From positions 248,001-312,000 of the forward strand of contig CAVWMN010000010.1 in the NCBI GenBank assembly GCA_963756115.1: DNA of 64,000 bases, written 5' to 3'. Below are positions 35,111 to 43,104 of the stretch, one piece after another. Under the pieces are notes generated by a model. It did not search any database. It was not told where the DNA came from and saw only the letters and a program-made list of their open reading frames with translations. Origin of the DNA: JTS-RE37 sp963756115 (GTDB lineage Bacteria > Bacteroidota > Bacteroidia > Flavobacteriales > Flavobacteriaceae). Numbering within the stretch: position 1 is the stretch's first letter; each line of letters starts with the position of its first letter. The position numbers and the translations under genes were made by a program.

Positions 35111-37900
35111 TCAGCCTAATTTTTCCCGCAGGAAACGGGCTGTAAGGCTTTCCTTGCTGCGGGCTACTTCTTCGGGGGTACCTGCTGCCATCAAATTACC
35201 GCCCAGATCTCCTCCTTCCGGCCCCAGGTCGATGATATGGTCCGCGCACTTGACCAATTCCATATTATGCTCGATCACTACTATGGAATGCCCCCCTGCG
35301 ATAAGGGCATCAAAGGATCGCAGCAACTTCCGAATGTCGTGGAAATGCAATCCTGTGGTTGGTTCGTCAAAAATAAACAGCGCCTTTTCCTTATTAGTCC
35401 CTTTACCCAGGAAGGAGGCAAGTTTTATCCGCTGTGCTTCTCCCCCGGACAAGGTGGACGATGATTGACCCAGGGTAACATATCCAAGGCCTACATCCTC
35501 CAGGGGCTGCAGCTTGTTCACGATTTTGGTTTGTTTATACTTTCTGAAAAATGCAATGGCATCATCGATGGTCATGTTGAGGACGTCATCGATATTGGCA
35601 CCTTCGAACCGCACTTCCAGCACTTCTTTTTTAAAGCGTTTACCGCCACAGGTATCACATTCCAGGTGCACATCGGCCATGAATTGCATCTCCACCGTGA
35701 TCTCCCCTTCCCCTTTGCATTTCTCACACCGGCCGCCATCAACATTAAAGGAAAAGTGTTTTGTCTGATATCCCCTGATCTTACTCAGTTTCTGGGAAGC
35801 AAAAAGCGCGCGGATATCATCATAGGCCTTGATATAGGTGACCGGGTTGGACCGCGATGACCGGCCTATAGGATTCTGGTCAACAAATTCGACTGTTTTT
35901 ATGAACTGATAGTCGCCCTCGAAAGCCGTATAATGCCCTGCTTTTTCACCATAACCCCCGATCTCCTTTAAAAGGATGGGGTAGAGCAGTTTTCTTACCA
36001 AAGTGCTTTTCCCACTTCCAGATACCCCGGTTACCACCGTGAGCATATTTAAAGGAAAGGTGACATCGATATTTTTAAGGTTATGTTCCCGGGCTCCCTT
36101 GATGGTAATGTAATTCTTGGATGTCCGGCGCACTGCAGGTACCGGGATCTCCAGGGTGCCATTTAAATAACGGGCAGTCAGGGATGTAGAACTCAGGATA
36201 TCGGCAAGGGTACCGTAGGCCACAACTTCCCCGCCATGGGTACCGGCTTCAGGGCCAATATCGATGACAAGGTCAGCAGCGTTCATGATATCTTCATCAT
36301 GCTCAACCACAATAACGGTATTTCCCAACGTTGTAAGGGACCTCAGCACAGTGATCAGGTTCTCGGTATCCCGCGGGTGCAAGCCAATGCTGGGCTCGTC
36401 AAGGATATACATGGAACCTACCAGGCTGCTGCCCAGGGAGGTGGCCAGGTTGATACGCTGACTCTCCCCGCCGGAAAGCGTATTGGATTTCCGGTTCAGG
36501 GTGAGGTAGCTGAGTCCGACCCGATTCAGGAACCCAAGCCGGGTTTCGATTTCCTTTAAAAGCCGCTTCGCGACCAGGTGGTCGTTATCCGAAAGTTTGA
36601 TATCCAGGAAAAATGCGAGCAGGGCTGTGACCGGGAGTTCTACCAATTCGGTGATAGCCTTGCCATCCACTTTAACATATTCGGTTTCAGGCCGCAGCCG
36701 TTTGCCTTTACAAAGGCTGCATCTTGTTTTCCCGCGATACCTCGAAAGCATTACGCGGTTCTGGATTTTATAACTTTTCTCTTCGAGCTGCTGGAAAAAT
36801 TTGTGGAGCCCAATAAAGTGGCTGTTACCGTCCCATACCAGTTGTTTTTGTGAATCGGAAAGCTGGTACCAGGGTTTATGGATGGGAAAATCAAATTTAT
36901 ATGCCGAATTTACCAGCTGGTCCCGGTACCAACCCATACTTTCACCACGCCAGGGAAAAACAGCGTTTTCGTAGACTGAAAGGGCACTATTGGGGATCAC
37001 AAGATCTTCATCTATCCCGATAACGTCACCATAACCTTCGCATTTAGGGCAGGCACCATACGGATTGTTAAAACTGAACAAGTGCACATTGGGCTCCATG
37101 AATACCATCCCATCCAGTTCAAAGTTATTACTGAATAAGGTGGCCTCACCACTACCAACATCCTCTACCAGACATTCTCCCTTTCCTTCAAAGAAGGCGG
37201 TATCCACCGCGTTGGCCAGCCGATTGTAAAAATCCTCGTCGTCCTTCTTCACAATCCGGTCGACCACCAGAAAGAATTCCCTGCCAATGTCACTGGGATG
37301 TTCCCCGATACGGATCACTTCGCCATTGTATTTTATGCGGGCGTAGCCTTGCTTGGAAAGCAAATCCAGGGATTTCAGAGCATCTTTTTCCTTCGGGATC
37401 CGGATGGGGGCCAGCAACAGCATTTTATCGCCATCTTTTCTTCCTTTAACAAAGTTAACTACATCGGTTACCGTATGCTTTTTGACTTCGTGTCCTGAGA
37501 CCGGCGAAAAGGTTTTCCCGATCCTGGCGAACAATAATTTCAAATAGTCATAGATCTCTGTGGAGGTCCCCACGGTTGACCGGGGATTCGTAGAATTCAC
37601 CTTCTGTTCAATGGCAATGGCAGGGGCTATGCCTTTGATATAATCTACTTTGGGTTTATCTAATTTCCCCAAAAATTGACGCGCGTAGGAGGAGAGGCTT
37701 TCAACATACCGTCGCTGCCCCTCAGCATAGAGGGTATCAAAGGCCAGGCTCGATTTGCCAGACCCGGAGAGACCGGTGATCACCACCAGCTTATTCCTGG
37801 GGATGACAACATCGATGTTTTTAAGGTTGTGCAGTTTTGCACCTTTAATAATGATGTTTTCCTTGGGGTTTACATCAGCAATTGTGGTCATATTCATCAT
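35111..37900 (-). CDS. uvrA: Excinuclease ABC subunit A
   Basis: 929 residues; the start may be any of three close ATGs at 37900, 37897 or 37891. UvrA is the damage-recognition ATPase of nucleotide excision repair. ABC module 1 has Walker A GLSGSGKSS (about 43-51), the zinc finger CPKCEGYG to CSLCKGKRLRPE, and signature LSGGESQRINLA. Module 2 has Walker A GVSGSGKST, the second zinc finger CEKCKGEG to CDTCGGKRF, and signature LSGGEAQRIKLA with FIFDEPTTGLH. All four are intact. It is divergent from the first sigma factor gene, sharing a 280-bp region. Confidence 0.96.
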   Translation of the reverse strand: MMNMTTIADVNPKENIIIKGAKLHNLKNIDVVIPRNKLVVITGLSGSGKSSLAFDTLYAEGQRRYVESLSSYARQFLGKLDKPKVDYIKGIAPAIAIEQKVNSTNPRSTVGTSTEIYDYLKLLFARIGKTFSPVSGHEVKKHTVTDVVNFVKGRKDGDKMLLLAPIRIPKEKDALKSLDLLSKQGYARIKYNGEVIRIGEHPSDIGREFFLVVDRIVKKDDEDFYNRLANAVDTAFFEGKGECLVEDVGSGEATLFSNNFELDGMVFMEPNVHLFSFNNPYGACPKCEGYGDVIGIDEDLVIPNSALSVYENAVFPWRGESMGWYRDQLVNSAYKFDFPIHKPWYQLSDSQKQLVWDGNSHFIGLHKFFQQLEEKSYKIQNRVMLSRYRGKTRCSLCKGKRLRPETEYVKVDGKAITELVELPVTALLAFFLDIKLSDNDHLVAKRLLKEIETRLGFLNRVGLSYLTLNRKSNTLSGGESQRINLATSLGSSLVGSMYILDEPSIGLHPRDTENLITVLRSLTTLGNTVIVVEHDEDIMNAADLVIDIGPEAGTHGGEVVAYGTLADILSSTSLTARYLNGTLEIPVPAVRRTSKNYITIKGAREHNLKNIDVTFPLNMLTVVTGVSGSGKSTLVRKLLYPILLKEIGGYGEKAGHYTAFEGDYQFIKTVEFVDQNPIGRSSRSNPVTYIKAYDDIRALFASQKLSKIRGYQTKHFSFNVDGGRCEKCKGEGEITVEMQFMADVHLECDTCGGKRFKKEVLEVRFEGANIDDVLNMTIDDAIAFFRKYKQTKIVNKLQPLEDVGLGYVTLGQSSSTLSGGEAQRIKLASFLGKGTNKEKALFIFDEPTTGLHFHDIRKLLRSFDALIAGGHSIVVIEHNMELVKCADHIIDLGPEGGDLGGNLMAAGTPEEVARSKESLTARFLREKLG

Positions 37901-37987
37901 AAGGGCTGCTAAGTTACAACTTGTTTAAATCAATAACCAATTGCGGTGGTTTTACATCGTTAAAATCACAAATCACAACATTGATTT

Positions 37988-38016
37988 TTTGTGGGATGAT
38001 ATTTTTTCTATATTTG
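37988..38016 (+). promoter_or_regulatory. Promoter of the first sigma-factor cassette (TTTG-N17-TATATTTG)
   Basis: TTTG at 37988-37991 and TATATTTG at 38009-38016, 17 nt apart, within the 17-23 range reported for Flavobacterium. It leaves a leader of about 160 nt before the sigma gene. This is a housekeeping-type promoter. Confidence 0.55.
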
Positions 38017-38180
38017 GGGCATTCCGTTAACAAATTAAATCGATTCGCCTATACAGTAAAAATTACTTTTTAAAGAGAAACCTAAACAACTGATCCCCTT
38101 CATTTCCGCCACTCAGAATTGAACCAGGACATGGCGGCAAAAGAGGGAAACCTTAAGTTGAACCAATAAAAAGTAATTGT

Positions 38181-38765
38181 ATGGAACTACAGATCGATGA
38201 TTCGGTATTAGTTAGAGACTACATGTGCGGGGACGAAAAGTCCCTGGAAATCCTTATTTACAAACACAATCAGCGGCTAAGCAGTTTTATTTATTCCAAA
38301 GTGATGGATCGGGAAGTTACAGAAGATATCTTCCAGGATACCTTTATCAAGGTTATCAAAACCTTAAAAAAGGGATCTTACAACGAGGAGGGTAAGTTTT
38401 TGCCATGGGTAATGCGGATAGCGCACAACCTGATCATAGATCATTTCAGAAAGAACAACCGGATGCCGAAATTTGAAGGAGGCTCGGATTTTAACATCTT
38501 CTCGGTCATAAGCGATGACAAGCTCAATGCGGAGAAACAGCTCATAAAGGACCAGATAGACAGTGATCTTGGGCTTTTAATAGAAGAACTCCCCGGAGAT
38601 CAGAAAGAGGTTCTTGTTATGCGTATCTACCAGGATATGAGTTTTAAGGAAATTTCAGAGAACACGGGCGTGAGCATCAATACAGCACTGGGTCGTATGA
38701 GATATGCCCTGATCAACCTCCGCAAGATCATTGAAAAGAATAATATTGCTTTAACGAGTTATTAG
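38181..38765 (+). CDS. ECF-type RNA polymerase sigma factor, copy 1
   Basis: 194 residues, group IV (ECF) size. Region 2: SSFIYSKVMDREVTEDIFQDTF and the promoter-melting helix FLPWVMRIAHNLIIDHFRK. A linker with FNIFSVISDDKLNAEK follows, then region 4 with the helix-turn-helix MSFKEISENTGVSINTALGR. It is about 84% identical by eye to the second copy at 39335, and the -35-binding HTH is identical. No anti-sigma factor with a membrane segment follows. Instead a 48-residue protein starts 66 bp downstream, as for the second copy. Confidence 0.92.
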   Translation: MELQIDDSVLVRDYMCGDEKSLEILIYKHNQRLSSFIYSKVMDREVTEDIFQDTFIKVIKTLKKGSYNEEGKFLPWVMRIAHNLIIDHFRKNNRMPKFEGGSDFNIFSVISDDKLNAEKQLIKDQIDSDLGLLIEELPGDQKEVLVMRIYQDMSFKEISENTGVSINTALGRMRYALINLRKIIEKNNIALTSY

Positions 38766-38831
38766 GCAATAGGTCGGAAAAAACTGTCATTTCCAGATAT
38801 CCTGCGTTATTTAGTGATAACGATGGAATCT

Positions 38832-38978
38832 ATGGAAAACTTATACACCGAACCTACAGACACCTGTAAACTTATCAGTGCAAAGCACGAAACCATTCAA
38901 TTTTTGCTGGGTTATTCGAGTTCCCTTACAATTGTAAGGCATAAGAAAACGATAATCTTTGAGAACAATCTCAATTAG
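38832..38978 (+). CDS. Small protein downstream of sigma factor, copy 1 (48 aa)
   Basis: A 48-codon frame MENLYTEPTDTCKLISAKHE ... ENNLN, with a possible earlier ATG at 38823. It lies between the sigma gene and a strong terminator, so it is surely transcribed with it. Its sequence is about 46% identical by eye to the 47-residue protein after sigma copy 2, with the shared core FLLxYSxSLxIV and the ending FExNLN. Parallel position plus conserved protein sequence argue for a real gene. It has no membrane segment, signal or known domain and is expected to be cytosolic. A role as partner or regulator of the sigma factor is inference. Confidence 0.8.
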   Translation: MENLYTEPTDTCKLISAKHETIQFLLGYSSSLTIVRHKKTIIFENNLN

Positions 38979-39334
38979 CGGGACATAGTTTCCTGCTACA
39001 TAAAAATACTTATTCCCTTTGGTTAGCAATAATCAAAGGGAATTTTTATTGGATCACATCCTCCTGTCGATGGAGGTCACCCATGCCTGCGATACATCGA
39101 TGCAACTGTATTTTTTCCGAATTAGTATACAGAAAAATACAAAACCATGATTTTACATCATAAATAGCGTGTTTGACAACATAGTTTTTACCGGGCTTAC
39201 TTCTTTATATACTTTTAGGGTATAATTAAGAAATCAAAAAAATGATCCTTATTTATTAACGAAGTAAAAAAATTCTTTCTTCCTGCCAGCGTCAGGATGG
39301 GGAGCCCTTAACCTTAACCATATATACCACCTTT
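38979..39334. other. 356-bp intergenic region between the two sigma cassettes
   Basis: It begins with the terminator of cassette 1. The remaining 285 bp is AT-rich with no coding frame. It holds the promoter of the second sigma gene, but no clean TTTG/TAnnTTTG pair was found; candidates are TTTG near 39173 and TATACTTTT near 39208. The second copy may therefore use another sigma factor. Confidence 0.6.
39012..39049 (+). terminator. Rho-independent terminator after sigma cassette 1
   Basis: Ten-bp stem ATTCCCTTTG / CAAAGGGAAT (39012-39021 and 39034-39043) with a 12-nt loop followed by TTTTATT. Confidence 0.9.
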
Positions 39335-39916
39335 ATGAACATTCAGATCGATGATTCGGCATTAGTAAGAGACTACATTAGCGGGGATGAAAGAGCACTG
39401 GAATCCCTCATCAACAGGCACAACCAACGTATTAGCAGTTTTATTTACTCCAAGGTGCTTGACAGGGATATCACGGAAGATATCTTTCAGGATACCTTTA
39501 TAAAGGTGATCAATACCCTTAAAAAAGGAACCTATAGCGAAGAGGGTAAATTTCTTCCATGGGTAATGCGGATTGCGCACAACCTTATCATAGATCATTT
39601 CCGGAAAAATAAGCGGATGCCCAAATTTGAAGGCAGTGATGACTTTAATATTTTCTCGGTGATCGGGGATGATAAGCTGAACGTGGAAAAACAGCTGATC
39701 AAAGACCAGATAGACAGTGACCTTGGCTTGCTGATCGAGGAGCTTCCGGATGATCAACGCGAGGTACTGGTAATGAGGATCTATAAGGATATGAGCTTTA
39801 AGGAGATTTCTGAAAACACGGGGGTTAGTATCAATACGGCCCTGGGGAGAATGCGCTATGCACTTATCAACTTAAGGAAGATCATTGACAAGCATAATAT
39901 TGTACTTACAGCCTGA
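39335..39916 (+). CDS. ECF-type RNA polymerase sigma factor, copy 2
   Basis: 193 residues, a close paralogue of the 38181-38765 gene. Differences cluster at the N-terminus (MNIQIDDSALVRDYISGDER), the region 2/4 linker (GSDDFNIFSVIGDDKLNVEK) and the C-terminus. The DNA-contacting helix of region 2 and the HTH MSFKEISENTGVSINTALGR are unchanged, so both copies should read the same promoter class. Followed by its own small protein gene and terminator. The repeat period, start to start, is 1154 bp. Confidence 0.92.
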   Translation: MNIQIDDSALVRDYISGDERALESLINRHNQRISSFIYSKVLDRDITEDIFQDTFIKVINTLKKGTYSEEGKFLPWVMRIAHNLIIDHFRKNKRMPKFEGSDDFNIFSVIGDDKLNVEKQLIKDQIDSDLGLLIEELPDDQREVLVMRIYKDMSFKEISENTGVSINTALGRMRYALINLRKIIDKHNIVLTA

Positions 39917-39987
39917 ATAGCTAAATTAATATAAGGAGCAATAATTCCATTTTAGTAGCGTTATCATAGCATAACGATACTGTTAAT

Positions 39988-40131
39988 ATGGAAAAAATTT
40001 ACTCTGAGGAAAAAAACGCGTACCCGCTGACCAAGGTAGCACCGGAAAAAATCCGATTCCTGTTGGATTATTCCAAATCCCTTTCTATTGTGGGGTATAA
40101 GCGCTTCAAATTTGAAGCAAATTTGAATTAA
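39988..40131 (+). CDS. Small protein downstream of sigma factor, copy 2 (47 aa)
   Basis: MEKIYSEEKNAYPLTKVAPE ... FEANLN, 47 residues, 71 bp after sigma copy 2. It is paralogous to the 48-residue protein at 38832, sharing MExxY at the start, FLLxYSxSLxIV in the middle and FExNLN at the end. The middle of the N-terminal half differs much more than the sigma factors do. It is cytosolic by sequence, with no known domain. Its stop is followed by a GAAA-loop hairpin (40140-40157) and a terminator. Confidence 0.8.
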   Translation: MEKIYSEEKNAYPLTKVAPEKIRFLLDYSKSLSIVGYKRFKFEANLN

Positions 40132-40170
40132 CATCTGCCGGCCCGTGAAAACGGGCCCTCCGAATGGACA

Positions 40171-40206
40171 ATACACCGGGTCAGTATCTGGTGTATCTTC
40201 TTATTT
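40171..40206 (+). terminator. Terminator after sigma cassette 2
   Basis: Stem ATACACC / GGTGTAT (40171-40177 and 40190-40196) followed by CTTCTTATTT. A second hairpin just before it, GGCCCGT-GAAA-ACGGGCC (40140-40157), lacks a T tract and may stabilise the 3' end. Confidence 0.62.
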
Positions 40207-40255
40207 CCGGAAATCTGAAGGATTCCAATCCATAAAACCCCGCTTTTTATAAATT

Positions 40256-40918
40256 TTACAGACGTTTGCTGTTCCTGTAAAAGGCATCCAGTACTTTTTT
40301 TCGGCCTATGGTTTTTGTGATGATATCCTTATCAAGATCCCATCCCCTGGCCGGGGAATACTGCCGGCCGTACCATATTATCTGCAGGTGAAGATCATTC
40401 CAGAGTTCTTTGGGAAATAATCTTTTTGCATCTCTTTCGGTTTGCACTACATTTTTTCCATTGCTGAAACCCCATCGGTACATTAGGCGATGGATATGGG
40501 TATCCACAGGGAATGCCGGAATCCCGAATGCCTGGGATACTACCACACTCGCGGTTTTATGCCCCACCGCAGGCAGTTCTTCCAATAATTTTATATCCTG
40601 CGGTACTTCCCCTCCATATTTCGATATCAATATGTTGGAAAGACCGTGGATCCCTTTGGATTTCATGGGTGACAATCCCACCGGTTTGATGATCTCCCGG
40701 ATTTCCTCCACGGACAACCTGACCATTTCATACGGGTCCTGAGCCCTGGCAAATAACAAAGGGGTGATCTGATTGACCTTTACATCGGTGCTTTGGGCAG
40801 AAAGGAGTACGGCAATCAATAGGGTATAAGGATCCTGGTGTTGCAGGGGTACCGGAATTTCGGGATATAGTTCCTGTAGCGTCTTTATGGTGAAATCTAC
40901 CTTATCTTTCTTGTTCAT
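40256..40918 (-). CDS. nth: Endonuclease III, lacking the 4Fe-4S cluster
   Basis: 220 residues from ATG 40918; the frame extends to 41035 but that part overlaps bcp in antisense and is not Nth-like. It is a DNA N-glycosylase/AP lyase for oxidised pyrimidines. The HhH motif LPAVGHKTASVVV holds the catalytic Lys, and the catalytic Asp is in FPVDTHIHRL; AQSTDVKVNQITPLLF is also typical. The protein contains no cysteine at all, while the standard enzyme has four near the C-terminus (Cx6Cx2Cx5C); here the same place reads WYGRQYSPARGWDLDKDI. The length is full, so the cluster has been replaced rather than truncated. Divergent from bcp with 49 bp between starts. Confidence 0.93.
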   Translation of the reverse strand: MNKKDKVDFTIKTLQELYPEIPVPLQHQDPYTLLIAVLLSAQSTDVKVNQITPLLFARAQDPYEMVRLSVEEIREIIKPVGLSPMKSKGIHGLSNILISKYGGEVPQDIKLLEELPAVGHKTASVVVSQAFGIPAFPVDTHIHRLMYRWGFSNGKNVVQTERDAKRLFPKELWNDLHLQIIWYGRQYSPARGWDLDKDIITKTIGRKKVLDAFYRNSKRL

Positions 40919-40923
40919 TTTAC

Positions 40924-40931
40924 TATTTTTG
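40924..40931 (+). promoter_or_regulatory. -7 box for bcp
   Basis: TATTTTTG fits TAnnTTTG, 36 nt before the bcp ATG, within the short divergent nth-bcp region. No -33 box at the right distance was found. Confidence 0.45.
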
Positions 40932-40967
40932 TTCCGGACTGCGGCAAATTTAACCAAAAAATAAACC

Positions 40968-41426
40968 ATGAAAACACTTAAAGCAGGAGATAAGGTACCT
41001 GAATTCAGGGCGATGGACCAGGATAACAACCCCATAAGCCTCTCGGATTATAAAGGGCGGAAGCTGGTTGTATTCTTTTATCCCAGGGCCAACACGGAGG
41101 GATGCACAGCGGAGGCATGCAACCTGAAAGATAATTACAGGGTATTACAGGACAAAGGGTTTGCACTGTTGGGCGTGAGTGAGGATACCCCTAAAAAGCA
41201 GTCCAATTTCAAAAAGAAATATGGCTTGCCTTTTCCGTTACTGGCAGATACCCAACATGCAGCCATCGATGCCTTCGGGGTTTGGGGTCCTAAAAAATTC
41301 ATGGGCAGGGAATACGATGGAATCCATCGAATGACATTCCTGTTGGATGAAAAAGGTATTGTAAGCGGTGTTATCGATAAGGTAAACACTTCGGACCACG
41401 CGGAACAGATCCTGGAAATGGTATGA
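40968..41426 (+). CDS. bcp: Thioredoxin-dependent thiol peroxidase (Bcp/PrxQ)
   Basis: 152 residues, standard Bcp length, cytoplasmic. It reduces hydroperoxides using thioredoxin. The peroxidatic Cys is in YPRANTEGCTAEACN and the resolving Cys is five residues later (C-x4-C), the PrxQ alpha2 type. The protein starts MKTLKAGDKVPEFRAMDQD, has LLGVSEDTPKKQ, and ends with MTFLLDEKG and EQILEMV. Located beside nth, another oxidative damage gene. Confidence 0.95.
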   Translation: MKTLKAGDKVPEFRAMDQDNNPISLSDYKGRKLVVFFYPRANTEGCTAEACNLKDNYRVLQDKGFALLGVSEDTPKKQSNFKKKYGLPFPLLADTQHAAIDAFGVWGPKKFMGREYDGIHRMTFLLDEKGIVSGVIDKVNTSDHAEQILEMV

Positions 41427-41555
41427 AGCGTATCGGGGAAATGTACCTGCCCCTGAGCTGCCCGGGGTAGGGGTGGCATCGCAAGGATCCGGAGAAGCTG
41501 ACGGCCGAGCCGGTATTCCGTAAGAAAGTAATTACAGGGTTACTGCCAAAAGGAA

Positions 41556-43016
41556 TTATTCCAGGTCTTCGTCCTGGGCTACGAGGTGCTGGGTAAATAA
41601 ATCATTCTTTTTAATAATATCTGCAATCCCTTCCGGCAGCATTTCTTCCCAGCCTTTTTCGCCATTGGTCAGTTTTTTCAACACATCACGGGAGAAAATA
41701 TCCATGATATCCGGGTCGTAATCAATAATATCCATGACTTTCCCGTTGTATTTAAAGAATTTGTACAACTCCTTCATACGCGGATGGACCTTTATATTGT
41801 TGCTGGTCATGATCTGGCCGGTTTGGGTATTTTTCATCGGATACAGATAAACCTTCAGGTCTTTAAAGAATAGTTTGCCAAATGCCTCCAGGATCCCACC
41901 ACTCAGGTGGCGGTAGTATTTTTCATCGAATATGTCCACCAGGTTATTGACCCCCATGGTCAGTCCGATCTTCTCCTTGGTATAGTTGCTGAAATATTCC
42001 ACGAGTTTGTAATATTCCTGAAACTTGGAAATCATAACATTGTGCCCCAGGGAACATAACAGTTCCGCCCGGTCCATAAAATCCCGTTCGTCAATTTCAC
42101 CGGAGGCTTTTAGGTTGGAAAGCGTTATTTCAAAGATGACGATCGTGTTATCTTCTTCCACTGTGGGTTCCCGGATAAAGATCTCATAGGATTTTTTGAA
42201 CATGTCCATGTTCACTTTCGTCACCGGCCTGAAACTTCCGCGGATTGCCAGGATGTTCTTTTTATAGAGTTCGGCTGCAGGAAGGAGGTTATTACCATCA
42301 GAGCCAAACATAACGGCATCGGTCATATCGTTACGGATGAGCTGCAGGCTCATAAGCCTGTTGTCCACATCCTTAAAATTGGGCCCGGAGAAATTGACCA
42401 TATCAATTTCCAGGGTATCCCTGTCTATATGGTCGTATAAATATTTGAGGAGTTTCCTGGGTTTGTTGTATTTATAAAATGCCCCATAAATAAGATTGAC
42501 CCCTACTGTACCGAGGGTTTCCTGTTGCAGCCGTGCTTCATTCTGTTTAAAGCGGACATGGAGTATGATTTCATCAAATTCCTTCTGGGTAGGATCGAGT
42601 TGAAACCGCAGTCCCAGCCAGCCATGCCCTTTATAGCGTTTTGAAAAATCGATTGTGGCAACCGTATTGGCATAGGTGAAGAAGAGCCTGTCCGGGTGTT
42701 CGTCCCTGCTGATCCGTTCTTCCATCAGCTGCATCTCATGGTCAAGCATGCGCTTCAACCGCGCCTGGGTAACGTAACGTCCGTCCTCCTCGATGCCGTA
42801 AATGGCGTCGCTGAAAGCCTTGTCATAGGCGCTCATAGCCTTTGCAATGGTGCCGGAAGCACCACCGGACCTGAAAAAGTGCCTTGCTGTTTCCTGTCCT
42901 GCCCCAATTTCGGCAAAGGTCCCATAGATATCGGGGTTGAGATTGATCCTAAGCGTTTTCGCTTTGAGGGAAGGTATATTCTCAAAAGCGAATTCCTTAT
43001 TTAAGACAGAGGCCAT
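41556..43016 (-). CDS. Conserved protein of unknown function (486 aa)
   Basis: 486 residues beginning MASVLNKEFAFENIPSLKAK. It has no signal peptide or clear membrane segment. Visible conserved-looking stretches are NLNPDIYGTFAEIGAGQETA, GGASGTIAKAMSAYDKAFSD, YANTVATIDFSKRYKGHGW and FSGPNFKDVDNRLMSLQLIR. Very similar proteins are common in Bacteroidota and are often given misleading names in databases, such as TonB receptor or nicotinate-nucleotide adenylyltransferase; nothing here supports those names. It is probably a soluble cytoplasmic protein, possibly an enzyme with an acidic/basic core. It is monocistronic and divergent from the MBL hydrolase gene. Confidence 0.7.
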   Translation of the reverse strand: MASVLNKEFAFENIPSLKAKTLRINLNPDIYGTFAEIGAGQETARHFFRSGGASGTIAKAMSAYDKAFSDAIYGIEEDGRYVTQARLKRMLDHEMQLMEERISRDEHPDRLFFTYANTVATIDFSKRYKGHGWLGLRFQLDPTQKEFDEIILHVRFKQNEARLQQETLGTVGVNLIYGAFYKYNKPRKLLKYLYDHIDRDTLEIDMVNFSGPNFKDVDNRLMSLQLIRNDMTDAVMFGSDGNNLLPAAELYKKNILAIRGSFRPVTKVNMDMFKKSYEIFIREPTVEEDNTIVIFEITLSNLKASGEIDERDFMDRAELLCSLGHNVMISKFQEYYKLVEYFSNYTKEKIGLTMGVNNLVDIFDEKYYRHLSGGILEAFGKLFFKDLKVYLYPMKNTQTGQIMTSNNIKVHPRMKELYKFFKYNGKVMDIIDYDPDIMDIFSRDVLKKLTNGEKGWEEMLPEGIADIIKKNDLFTQHLVAQDEDLE

Positions 43017-43078
43017 CCTATGTGTTTTATAGGCAACAAAGTTACTAAGATTGGGCTATCTAATAAATAAATAAGTTA

Positions 43079-43086
43079 TAAATTTG
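43079..43086 (+). promoter_or_regulatory. -7 box for the MBL hydrolase gene
   Basis: TAAATTTG fits TAnnTTTG and ends 18 nt before the TTG start at 43105; a purine-rich GACGAGGGG just upstream of that start can act as a Shine-Dalgarno. Confidence 0.45.
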
Positions 43087-43104
43087 AAATAAATAGACGA
43101 GGGG

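Noticed and set aside
40919..41035. N-terminal extension of endonuclease III upstream of ATG 40918
   Set aside because: It overlaps bcp in antisense, crosses the bcp promoter box, and has no Nth-like sequence.
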